A DNA stretch of 64,000 bases, from NCBI RefSeq assembly GCF_024703995.1, contig NZ_JAMXQV010000020.1, forward strand, positions 141,305 through 205,304. The letters run 5' to 3'. How positions within the stretch are numbered: the first letter of the stretch is position 1; every line of letters starts with the position of its first letter. The position numbers and the translations under genes are program-made. The DNA is from Amycolatopsis iheyensis. Its GTDB lineage: Bacteria; Actinomycetota; Actinomycetes; Mycobacteriales; Pseudonocardiaceae. Below, piece after piece: positions 42,048 through 49,414 of the stretch. Under the pieces are notes generated by a model that saw nothing but the letters and a program-made list of their open reading frames with translations, was not told the origin of the DNA and searched no databases.

Positions 42048-43154
42048 TCAGCAGGCCGTCGTCGGCCGGCCGGCCTTGAGGTTGGCCAGCTGCGTGAGCG
42101 CGTCGTCCAGTGTGGACACCTTGATGAGGTTGAGCCCGGCCGGCGCGGTGGTCTTGGCCTCGGCGCAGTTGTGCTCGGGCACCAGGAAGTCGGTGGCGCC
42201 GGCCTCGCGCGCGCCGACGACCTTGAACGAGATCCCGCCGATCGGGTCGACCTCGCCGGTCTCGGTGATCTCGCCGGTGCCGGCGATGTGCCGCCCGCCC
42301 GCGAGGTCGTCGCCCTTGAGCCGGTCGATGATGGCCAGGGTGAACATCAGCCCGGCCGACGGGCCGCCGACGTCCTGCAGCGAGATGTTGACGTTGAAGG
42401 GCGCTTCGGCGCGGTCGGTCGCGGTGAGGCCGATGAAGCCCTCCTTGCGGTCCGGGCGCGAAGCGAGTGTCAGCGGCACGGTCCGCTCGGGCTGGCCGTC
42501 GGACTGGAAGGTGATCTGCACGGTCTGGCCGGGCAAGGTGCCGGCCAGCGCGGCCCGCACGTCGGCGGCCTCGGCGATCTTCTTGCCGTTGACGGTGATC
42601 AGCTTGTCGCCCGGAGACAGGACGTGGTCGGCCGGGCTGCCGGAGACGATCTGCTTCGCCAGCACCTTGACCGGGTAGCCGAGCTTGCGCAGCGCGGCGA
42701 CCTGCGCGTTCGACTGCGAGTCCTGCAGCTGCTGGATGTTCTCCTGCTTGACCTGCTCGTTGGTCTCGCCCGGCTTGAAGTACTCCTCGCGCGGCGCGAG
42801 CGCGTAGCGGCCACTGGCCCAGAACCCGAGCCCCTGGAAGAGGGTGACGCCGTCGTGCAGCGACACGGTCGTCATGCGCAGCTCGCCGGTGGTCGGGTAG
42901 GTCTGGTGACCGGAGACCTGGATGACCGGGTTGCCCGCGGCGTCGCGACCCAGCGTGTCGTAGGTGGGGCCGGGGCTGATCGCCACGAACGGCACCGGCA
43001 CGACCGAGCCGAGCACCACGAACACGAGGAACAGCGTGCCGCTGACCACCAGCGTCCAGCCTCGGCGGGTCATCCGCCGGGCTTCGCCGGCCGGCTCGGC
43101 GGCCGGGTCCGGGCTGCTCTTCGCGGGCGCGGTCTGCTCGGAGGACTTGGTCAC
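42048..43154 (-). CDS. Membrane-anchored PDZ / Lon-type (S16) serine protease
   Basis: 368 residues from GTG 43154; an ATG at 43073 would give 341. A single N-terminal helix (GWTLVVSGTLFLVFVVLGSV) precedes a PDZ domain (~residues 165-235, LAKQIVSGSPADHVLSPGDKLITVNGKKI) and a Lon proteolytic domain. The catalytic serine lies in DVGGPSAGLMFTLAIID and the lysine in GISFKVVGAREAG. The active site faces outside, so it likely cleaves envelope proteins. It is the counterpart of mycobacterial Rv3194c. It is divergent from the metalloprotease-like gene at 43246. Confidence 0.9.
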   Translation of the reverse strand: MTKSSEQTAPAKSSPDPAAEPAGEARRMTRRGWTLVVSGTLFLVFVVLGSVVPVPFVAISPGPTYDTLGRDAAGNPVIQVSGHQTYPTTGELRMTTVSLHDGVTLFQGLGFWASGRYALAPREEYFKPGETNEQVKQENIQQLQDSQSNAQVAALRKLGYPVKVLAKQIVSGSPADHVLSPGDKLITVNGKKIAEAADVRAALAGTLPGQTVQITFQSDGQPERTVPLTLASRPDRKEGFIGLTATDRAEAPFNVNISLQDVGGPSAGLMFTLAIIDRLKGDDLAGGRHIAGTGEITETGEVDPIGGISFKVVGAREAGATDFLVPEHNCAEAKTTAPAGLNLIKVSTLDDALTQLANLKAGRPTTAC

Positions 43155-43245
43155 GACCGACAGCGTACGGTGACCGCGTTCGCTTCTCGGTGAAGGCCAC
43201 GCACATGACGGGCTGGAGCCTTCCCGACCCGCGTACGGTGGACAC

Positions 43246-44622
43246 ATGAGCAAACCCCCGTTCGGCTTCGGACCTCCCGATCCCGACAAACGAGGTGAGA
43301 ACGACCCCTCGGAGGGCGGGCAGCAGTCCGGCGCCGAGGCCTTCAACCAGCTCGGGCAGATGCTGAGCCAGCTGGGCCAGATGCTCAGCCAGGCCGGCAC
43401 TTCCAGCGGGCCGGTGAACTACGACCTCGCCAAGCAGATCGCCCTGCAGACCCTGGGCAGCGCCGGCAACACCGGCGAGAGCCGCCTCGGCTTCTCCGGT
43501 GGTGACGACTCGAACGCCGCGGTGCGCGACGCCGCCCACCTCGCGGAGATGTGGCTCGACCCGGCGACGTTCCTGCCCGCGGGCGCGACGTCGACGGTGG
43601 CCTGGTCGCCGCGCACCTGGGTGGAGAAGACCCTGCCGACGTGGCAGCGGCTGTGCGACCCGGTGGCCCAGCAGATTTCGGGTGCCTGGATGCAGGCGCT
43701 GCCCGCGGAGGCCAAGGAAGCCGCCGGCCCGCTGCTGCAGATGATGGGGCAGATGGGCGGCATGGCGTTCGGCTCCCAGCTCGGCAACGCGCTGGCGCAG
43801 CTGGCCTCGGAGATGCTGACGTCGTCCGAGATCGGCCTGCCGCTGGCCCCAGCCGGCACGTCCGCGCTGCTGCCGGCGAACATCGAGAAGTTCGCCGACG
43901 GCCTGGAGCTGCCGAACAGCGAGATCCTCGTGTTCCTGGCCGCGCGCGAGGCCGCGCACCAGCGCCTGTTCACGCACGTGCCGTGGCTGCGTCAGCGGCT
44001 GCTGGCGACGGTCGAGGAGTTCGCCCACGGCATCACGGTCGACACGTCGGCGCTGGAGTCCCTGGCCGGCCGCATCGACCCGGCGAACCCGGCGAGCATC
44101 GAAGAGGCCATGTCCTCGGGCCTGCTCGAGCCCCAGACGACGGACGAGCAGAAGGCGGCGCTCCGGCGTCTCGAGACGCTGCTCGCCCTGGTCGAGGGCT
44201 GGGTCGACGTGGTGGTGGCCGAAGCGGTGAGCGACCGCCTCCCGGGCGCGGACGCGCTGCGCGAGACCCTGCGCCGCCGCCGCGCGACGGGCGGCCCGGC
44301 CGAGCAGACGTTCGCCACGCTGGTCGGCCTGGAGCTGCGCCCCCGCCGGATGAGGGACGCGTCGAACCTCTGGAAGCTGGTGGGCGACCGCCACGGGATC
44401 GAGAAGCGCGACGCCCTGTGGTCCCACCCGGACCTGATGCCGACGGCGGAGGACCTGGACGAGCCGATCGACTTCGCGGACCGAGTGGGCTCGGCGGGCT
44501 CGATCGACGACCTGGACCCGATCGCGGAGCTGGAGCGCACGTCGCAGTCGGAAAGCTCGAAGCTCGACGAGAAGGCCAAGGAGAACCCGCAGGACCCGGA
44601 AGAGGGCGAAAGCCCCAGCTGA
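43246..44622 (+). CDS. Zinc-dependent metalloprotease-like hydrolase (DUF2342, F420-associated family)
   Basis: 458 residues. A flexible Gly/Gln-rich N-terminus is followed by helical blocks ending in ILVFLAAREAAHQRLFTHVPWL and LLALVEGWVDVVVAEAV. These are the conserved REAAH and EGW motifs of the TIGR03624/DUF2342 family, annotated as zinc-dependent metalloprotease or 'coenzyme F420 biosynthesis-associated' protein. It is the counterpart of Rv3195. Activity is not proven for the family, and no classic HExxH motif is present. A perfect hairpin terminator follows at 44638. Confidence 0.86.
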   Translation: MSKPPFGFGPPDPDKRGENDPSEGGQQSGAEAFNQLGQMLSQLGQMLSQAGTSSGPVNYDLAKQIALQTLGSAGNTGESRLGFSGGDDSNAAVRDAAHLAEMWLDPATFLPAGATSTVAWSPRTWVEKTLPTWQRLCDPVAQQISGAWMQALPAEAKEAAGPLLQMMGQMGGMAFGSQLGNALAQLASEMLTSSEIGLPLAPAGTSALLPANIEKFADGLELPNSEILVFLAAREAAHQRLFTHVPWLRQRLLATVEEFAHGITVDTSALESLAGRIDPANPASIEEAMSSGLLEPQTTDEQKAALRRLETLLALVEGWVDVVVAEAVSDRLPGADALRETLRRRRATGGPAEQTFATLVGLELRPRRMRDASNLWKLVGDRHGIEKRDALWSHPDLMPTAEDLDEPIDFADRVGSAGSIDDLDPIAELERTSQSESSKLDEKAKENPQDPEEGESPS

Positions 44623-44637
44623 CCCGGCATCACGGCA

Positions 44638-44667
44638 ACGGGCGCCTCGCACCAGCGAGGCGCCCGT
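44638..44667 (+). terminator. Hairpin terminator after the DUF2342 gene
   Basis: acgggcgcctcgc (44638-44650) and gcgaggcgcccgt (44655-44667) form a perfect 13-bp stem with a 4-base loop, 16 bases past the stop codon. A weak pyrimidine tract (ttccc) follows. Confidence 0.8.
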
Positions 44668-44682
44668 TCCCATATCCCCACC

Positions 44683-44900
44683 GTGTCGACCTTCCAGACA
44701 CACGTGTCGTCTCTCCAGACACACGAGCCGACCCTCCAGATACGCGAGCCGACCTTCCAAGCACGCGAGCCGACCCTCCAAGCACGCAAGCCGACCTCTA
44801 AATGCGCGAGCCGACCCCTCCAGCGCCCGACCCCTCCAGCGCCCGAGCCGTCCAGCGCCCGAGCAGTCCGCCCAGGCACGCGAGTCCTCCCTCCAGGCAC
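44683..44900. repeat. 21-bp degenerate tandem repeat array
   Basis: Five successive 21-base units start at 44683, 44704, 44725, 44746 and 44767, with consensus gagccgaccctccaagcacgc and a sixth decayed unit at 44788. Beyond 44809 the array degrades into shorter acccctccagcgcccg units up to about 44900. It lies in the 371-bp gap between convergent genes. It is open in several frames because the period is a multiple of three, but start signals and codon bias do not support a gene. There are no spacers, so it is not CRISPR. Confidence 0.85.
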
Positions 44901-44993
44901 TGGCGCCAACCTCCCGGCACCCGCACCAAGCACCCCGCGAAACGCGACCGGGGCGGCCCGCCGCAGCGAACCACCCCGGTCACCATCACCCGC

Positions 44994-45584
44994 TCAGTCC
45001 TCGTCGGAAATCCCCCACCCGGCGGCGGCGGACAACCCCTCGAGGTACCCCATCGCCCGGTCGGTCTTCGGGTAGCGCCGCACCAGCGCCCAGAACGCCG
45101 CGTCGTGCCCGGGCTCGCGCAGGTGCGCCAGCTCGTGCACCAGCACGTAGTCCAGCACCCACGGCGGGACCTTCCGCAGCCGGTCGCTGACCCGGATGGT
45201 CGCGTCGACCGGCGTGCAGGACGCCCACCGCGTGCGCATCGGCGGCACCCAGCGGACGCTCGCCGGCGTCGCGGCGCCGTCCAGGTACTTGCCCGACAGC
45301 AGCGCGCAGCGCGCCAGCAGGGCTTCGTCCGACGTCTTCGGTGACGCCGGCCGACGTGGTTCCGAGCGTTGCAGCTTGCGCTCCATCTCGGCGACCCAGT
45401 GTTTCTCCTCCGCCCTGGTCATCCGCGCGGGGATGAGCACGACCAGCGTGTCGTCCTTCCAGTACGCGGTGACCGTCCGGTGCCGACGCTGGCTGCGCCG
45501 CACTTCGACCTTGTGTCCGGGTGTGTCCGACGGGGGGTTCGTCTCCCCCCGGCCTCTCAGCGAGGGCATGTGTGCTTCGACCAC
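44994..45584 (-). CDS. YgjP-like metallopeptidase domain protein (DUF45)
   Basis: 196 residues, GTG 45584. The catalytic zinc motif is VLDYVLVHELAHLREPGHDAAFWALVRRYP (HExxH with a further His, ~residues 150-165), preceded by RWASCTPVDATIRVSDRL. This is the YgjP/DUF45 family of small zinc-dependent hydrolases, related to M48-type peptidases; substrates are unknown. It is divergent from the ThiF-like gene, with a TTGTCCACA inverted pair between them. Alternative in-frame start: ATG 45569. Confidence 0.85.
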   Translation of the reverse strand: MVEAHMPSLRGRGETNPPSDTPGHKVEVRRSQRRHRTVTAYWKDDTLVVLIPARMTRAEEKHWVAEMERKLQRSEPRRPASPKTSDEALLARCALLSGKYLDGAATPASVRWVPPMRTRWASCTPVDATIRVSDRLRKVPPWVLDYVLVHELAHLREPGHDAAFWALVRRYPKTDRAMGYLEGLSAAAGWGISDED

Positions 45585-45638
45585 CCGACAACGGTAAGGC
45601 CCGGCACCGACAACTCCGAGCGCCTTAAGGTCACAGAG

Positions 45639-45678
45639 CCGAGTTGTCCACAGGCATCTCCACTTGTGGACAACTCGG
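45639..45678. promoter_or_regulatory. Inverted pair of TTGTCCACA (DnaA-box) sequences
   Basis: ccgagttgtccaca (45639-45652) and tgtggacaactcgg (45665-45678) form perfect 14-base inverted arms with a 12-base spacer. Each contains TTGTCCACA, the consensus actinobacterial DnaA box. They lie in the divergent promoter of the YgjP-like and ThiF-like genes. A hairpin role in mRNA is the main alternative. Confidence 0.6.
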
Positions 45679-45733
45679 CCGATCCGGCGTCTTCAGCGGC
45701 TCGGCGGTCGTCCCCGGGTGCCATCCTGCGGAC

Positions 45734-46780
45734 ATGATCCTCTCCACCGCGGACATGCCTCCGGTCCTCCTGCCGGCCCACCCCGCCCTGCTCCCGGGCC
45801 TCACGGTGCTGGATCGCGGCACGCGCGAAATCCAGATCGGGCTCGACCCGCGCCATGGCGTGATCGTCGAAAACCTGTCCCCGAACCTCGTCGCCCGGTT
45901 GCGCGAGCTCGACGGCAGCACGCCCGTCGAGCGGCTCTTGCTCGCCGAGAGCGAACAGCGCGATCAGCTGCGCACGCTCCTGCGGCAGCTCACCGCGCTC
46001 GGCCTGGTCACCGACACGGGCGGGCCCGGCGCCCCGAGCCTGCGCGGCGAAGCCGGCCTCTGGTCGCTGCGGGCCCGCCACCACCAGGTGGCGCTGGCGG
46101 GCCGGCGTCGCGCCGCCGCGGTCACCGTCCACGGCAACGGCCGGGTGGCGGTCGCGGTCGCCGTTCTGCTGGCCAACGCCGGGGTGGGACACGTCGAGCT
46201 GGAGCTGCCCGGCACCGTGACCGAGCACGACCTCGGCACCGGCTTCGCCGAGGCCGACCTGGGCCGGCTCCGGCGTCAAGCCCTCGGCGACCTGCTCCGC
46301 CGGGTCGACCCCGAGGTCCGTGTCACCCGCCTCCACGACCGCTACCCGGAGCTCGTGCTGCTCACCGACGCCGTCGTCGCGGCGCCGGAGATCGTCGCCG
46401 AGCTGATGGCGGACGGCGTCCCGCACATGCCGGTCCGCGTCCGCGACGGCACCGGCATCGTCGGGCCGCTGGTGGTGCCGGGCCGCAGTTCGTGCCTGCG
46501 CTGCGCCGACCTGCACCGGACCGATCTCGACCCGTGCTGGCCCCGCGTAGCCGGCCAGCTCGCCGGGCGGCACCAGCGGCCCGACCTCGGCGCGATCCAG
46601 TCGTGCGCGTCGCTGGCCGTCGCGCAGGCCATGCGACTGCTCTCGCCGGCCGAACCGGCGCCACCGACCTGGAACGCGACCCTCGAGATGGACGCCTTCG
46701 ACGGCCGGATCCGCCACCGCGGCTGGCCGCCCCACCCGCGGTGCGGCTGCGGCGCGCCGGCGCTACCGCAGGAGACGTAG
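45734..46780 (+). CDS. ThiF/E1-like cyclodehydratase-domain protein
   Basis: 348 residues; ATG 45734, with an ATG seven codons later also possible. The N-terminal ~100 residues form a winged-helix-like domain (VERLLLAESEQRDQLRTLLRQLTALGLV) like the leader-binding part of bacteriocin cyclodehydratases. The C-terminal half is an E1-like fold with a weak nucleotide loop (VTVHGNGRVAVAVAVLLANAGVGHVEL). Paired zinc-type cysteines lie in SSCLRCADLHRTDLDPCWP and HPRCGCG. Counterpart of Rv3196. No precursor peptide or dehydratase partner is nearby, so RiPP synthesis is unlikely; its true role is unknown. It precedes the ABC1 kinase gene by 60 bp. Confidence 0.82.
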   Translation: MILSTADMPPVLLPAHPALLPGLTVLDRGTREIQIGLDPRHGVIVENLSPNLVARLRELDGSTPVERLLLAESEQRDQLRTLLRQLTALGLVTDTGGPGAPSLRGEAGLWSLRARHHQVALAGRRRAAAVTVHGNGRVAVAVAVLLANAGVGHVELELPGTVTEHDLGTGFAEADLGRLRRQALGDLLRRVDPEVRVTRLHDRYPELVLLTDAVVAAPEIVAELMADGVPHMPVRVRDGTGIVGPLVVPGRSSCLRCADLHRTDLDPCWPRVAGQLAGRHQRPDLGAIQSCASLAVAQAMRLLSPAEPAPPTWNATLEMDAFDGRIRHRGWPPHPRCGCGAPALPQET

Positions 46781-46840
46781 GCCACTCTGACGCCGCGAGC
46801 AGGCTGCGCGCCGCCGAGGACGCAAGGCAGAATCGCGGAG

Positions 46841-48181
46841 GTGACCGACTTCCGCGACCCAGGCGATCGTGATCCCGCGATGCCGCGCAAGGGTGCCGCC
46901 CGTACCGCCAAGCTCGCCAGTCTCCCGCTCGGCATCGCCGGCCGGGCGGTCGGCGGGTGGGGCAAGCGGCTGGCCGGCCAGAGCGCGGAGCAGGTGAACG
47001 CGACGCTGTCGGCCAAGGCCGCCGAGCAGCTGTTCGAGGTGCTCGGCACGCTCAAGGGCGGCGCGATGAAGTTCGGCCAGGCGCTGAGCGTGTTCGAGGC
47101 GGCGGTGCCCGACGACATGGCGAAGCCGTATCGCGAGGCGCTGACGAAGCTGCAGGCGGCCGCGCCGCCGATGTCGGCCCGGCAGACCCACCGGGTGCTC
47201 GCCGAGCAGCTGGGCCGCACGTGGACCAGCCGGTTCACCTCGTTCGAAGACGAGCCGGCGGCGGCCGCGAGCATCGGCCAGGTGCACCGCGCGGTCTGGC
47301 ACGACGGCCGCCAGGTCGCGGTCAAGGTGCAGTACCCGGGCGCCGACGAGGCGTTGCGCAGCGACCTGCGGCAGCTGCAGCGGTTCAGCAGGCTGTTCCA
47401 GGCGTTCGTGCCGGGCACCGAGGTCAAGCCGCTGCTGGCCGAGCTGGCCGAGCGGATGAACGAGGAGCTCGACTACCAGGCCGAGGCCCAGCACCAGCGC
47501 GCCTTCGCGAAGGCGTTCGACGGCGATCCCGGCATCCTGGTGCCGCGGGTCGTGGCCAGCGCGCCGAAGGTCGTCGTGACGGAGTGGGTGACCGGCACAC
47601 CGTTGTCGAAGGTGATCGCGGACGGCGACCGCGAGACCCGGAACCTGGCGGGCCGGCTGCTGGCGGAGTTCCACTACTCCTCGCCCGAGCGCGTCCACCT
47701 CCTGCACTCCGACCCGCACCCGGGCAACTTCATGATCACGCCCGACGACAGGTTGTGCGTCATCGACTTCGGCGGCGTGGCCCGGCTGCCCGAGGGCATC
47801 CCCCGCCACCTGGGCGAGATGACGCGGCTGGCGCTCGACGGCCAGTCCGCCGAGCTGATGCGCCTGCTGCGGGAGAACCGGTTCATCCGCCCCGACAGCG
47901 ACCTGACCGCGGACGAAGTGCTGTCGTACCTGGCGCCGTTCACCGAGCCGCTGGCCGAGCCGACGTTCCACTTCACGCGCAAGTGGATGCAGCGGCAGGC
48001 GTGGCGAGTCGGCGACAGCCGCGGCAACGACTTCCGCGTCGGGCGTTCGCTCAACCTGCCGCCCGAGTACCTGATGATCCACCGGGTGACGGCGGGGTCA
48101 ACGGGCATCCTCTGCCAGCTCGACGCCGAGATCCCGGCGCGGGGCATCGTGGAGCGCTGGCAGCCCGGGTTCGCCGCCTGA
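46841..48181 (+). CDS. ABC1/UbiB-family atypical kinase
   Basis: 446 residues. Family hallmarks: KxGQ motif LKGGAMKFGQALS (~75), Ala-rich loop AAAASIGQVHRAVW, VAVKVQYPG with the catalytic lysine, HSDPHPGNFMI and VIDFGGVARLP (metal-binding Asp). UbiB-type proteins bind ATP and are linked to lipid or quinone metabolism and, in mycobacteria, to the whiB7 locus (Rv3197). GTG 46841 has a ribosome-like ggag directly abutting it, so ATG 46880 (inside MPRKGAARTAKL) may be the real start. It follows the ThiF-like gene and probably shares its transcript. Confidence 0.9.
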   Translation: MTDFRDPGDRDPAMPRKGAARTAKLASLPLGIAGRAVGGWGKRLAGQSAEQVNATLSAKAAEQLFEVLGTLKGGAMKFGQALSVFEAAVPDDMAKPYREALTKLQAAAPPMSARQTHRVLAEQLGRTWTSRFTSFEDEPAAAASIGQVHRAVWHDGRQVAVKVQYPGADEALRSDLRQLQRFSRLFQAFVPGTEVKPLLAELAERMNEELDYQAEAQHQRAFAKAFDGDPGILVPRVVASAPKVVVTEWVTGTPLSKVIADGDRETRNLAGRLLAEFHYSSPERVHLLHSDPHPGNFMITPDDRLCVIDFGGVARLPEGIPRHLGEMTRLALDGQSAELMRLLRENRFIRPDSDLTADEVLSYLAPFTEPLAEPTFHFTRKWMQRQAWRVGDSRGNDFRVGRSLNLPPEYLMIHRVTAGSTGILCQLDAEIPARGIVERWQPGFAA

Positions 48182-48182
48182 G

Positions 48183-48232
48183 TTGTCCACAGGCCCGGCC
48201 GCGAACGGCGGAATCCGGGCGAGTTGTCCACA
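48183..48232. promoter_or_regulatory. Direct pair of TTGTCCACA (DnaA-box) sequences
   Basis: gagttgtccacag occurs with its TTGTCCACA core at 48183-48191 and again at 48224-48232, same orientation, 41 bp apart. Both lie in the 102-bp gap between the ABC1 kinase stop and the next gene. With the inverted pair at 45644 and 45665, four boxes bracket the ThiF-like/ABC1 genes. Confidence 0.55.
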
Positions 48233-48283
48233 GCCGGCGGGAACGGGGTTCCACCCGGTTGGCCGAGCCGTCATGCTCGAACC

Positions 48284-49228
48284 ATGACTGCTACGCAACG
48301 CATCGATCCTCTGGCCCTCCGTAACCCCGGCGGCGGCGAGGTGATGAACCTCGAACAGTTACGCAGGGCCGGGGTGTCCGACCGAAGAACCCGGCGGCTC
48401 TGCGGCCCCGGAGGGCCGTGGCGCCGCCTGCACCCCGGTGTCGTCCTGCTGCGCAACTCCGCGCCGACGCGGCAGCAGCGGCTGCACGCCGCGCTGGTGC
48501 GGTACGGGCCGAGGGTGGTGATCACGGGTGCCGACGCACTGGTGGCCCACGGCGTGAAGTGCCCGGCCACCGAAGAGCTGCGGCTGCTGGTGCCCGAGCA
48601 CTGCCGGGTGGCGTCCGGCGAGGGCGTCAGCGCGGTGCGCACGGCGAGGATGCCGGAGGCGGTCGTGATCGACGGGCTGCCGTTCGCCCCGCCGGCGCGC
48701 GCGGCGCTCGACCTGGCCAGGGCGGAGCCCGATCCGGCGCAGATCCGGCACCTGCTGACGCTTCCGCTCTACTGGGGCCTGTGTGACAGGCAGGAGCTGC
48801 TGACCGAGCTCGACGCCGGGTCCCAACGCGGCACGTCGACGGTCCGGAAGGTGCTCCGCGAGCTCGACGAGGGCCCGATCCAGGCCCACGGTTTGGCGGT
48901 CGGAGTGCTCGACGCGGCGAGGCTCCCGCCGCCGGTCTGGGACGTGACGATCTGCGACCGCCGCGGCCGCCGCATCGGCGAGGCCGACGCGTGGTGGGAC
49001 GAGCTCGGGCTGGCCTGGCAGTACCGCTGCGGCCCGGGTGTCGGCGGGTTCAGCCACCTCGCCCTAGCGGCGACGGGGATCGTCTTGGTCCGCTGCACGG
49101 TCCGGCAGCTGCGGCTGGCGACGCGGGAAGTGGCGCAGGAGCTGGCGCACGCGTTCGGCGACGCGTCGCGCACACCGCGGCCGAAGGTCCGCGCGGTCGC
49201 GATGGCGCCGATCGGAGACGCGGCGTGA
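48284..49228 (+). CDS. AbiEi-antitoxin / DUF559-like protein
   Basis: 314 residues from ATG 48284; ATG 48344 (MNLEQLRRAGVSDRRTRRL) is an alternative. The N-terminal winged helix, with LCGPGGPWRRLHPGVVLL, and a middle region (ITGADALVAHGVKCP, PFAPPARAALDLARAEPDP) match the AbiEi-like N-terminal/DUF559 proteins common in actinobacteria. The C-terminus (IGEADAWWDELGLAWQYRCG, LVRCTVRQLRLATREVAQEL) resembles the Vsr-like nuclease fold, but the catalytic residues look incomplete. No AbiEii toxin is adjacent. Function unknown. Confidence 0.68.
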   Translation: MTATQRIDPLALRNPGGGEVMNLEQLRRAGVSDRRTRRLCGPGGPWRRLHPGVVLLRNSAPTRQQRLHAALVRYGPRVVITGADALVAHGVKCPATEELRLLVPEHCRVASGEGVSAVRTARMPEAVVIDGLPFAPPARAALDLARAEPDPAQIRHLLTLPLYWGLCDRQELLTELDAGSQRGTSTVRKVLRELDEGPIQAHGLAVGVLDAARLPPPVWDVTICDRRGRRIGEADAWWDELGLAWQYRCGPGVGGFSHLALAATGIVLVRCTVRQLRLATREVAQELAHAFGDASRTPRPKVRAVAMAPIGDAA

Positions 49229-49414
49229 TCACCAGTACTCGTCGGGCAGCTTGCCCTCGATGTCGCGAACGTGCTGGCGGGCGCAGTCCGGGCAAAGCCA
49301 CCGCAGCGCGCCCCGCTCGCGGCTGGACACCCAGGCGAGCGCCGTAGCGGGGTCGTCGTCCGGGCCGCGGGTGCGCCCGCAGCGCGTGCAGACGACCGGC
49401 TCGGGCGCGCTCAC
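49229..49414 (-). CDS. Small zinc-ribbon protein
   Basis: 61 residues, GTG 49414, overlapping the methyltransferase stop (GTGA). Two CxxC knuckles, VVCTRCGRTRG and LRWLCPDCARQHV, about 33 residues apart, form a zinc ribbon. It may bind nucleic acid or a partner protein. Its end (PDEYW) abuts the convergent AbiEi-like gene with no gap. Confidence 0.75.
   Translation of the reverse strand: MSAPEPVVCTRCGRTRGPDDDPATALAWVSSRERGALRWLCPDCARQHVRDIEGKLPDEYW

Noticed and set aside
44683..44900. CRISPR array
   Set aside because: The units are 21 bp and directly abutting, with no unique spacers, and no cas genes are present.
45734..46780. RiPP (thiazole/oxazole peptide) biosynthetic cluster
   Set aside because: The E1-like cyclodehydratase-type protein has no YcaO partner, dehydrogenase, transporter or precursor peptide nearby; its neighbours match the conserved chromosomal whiB7 locus.
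45639..48232. Chromosomal replication origin
   Set aside because: Only four TTGTCCACA words, no AT-rich unwinding region, and no dnaA, dnaN or gyrB nearby; the boxes are better treated as isolated sites.
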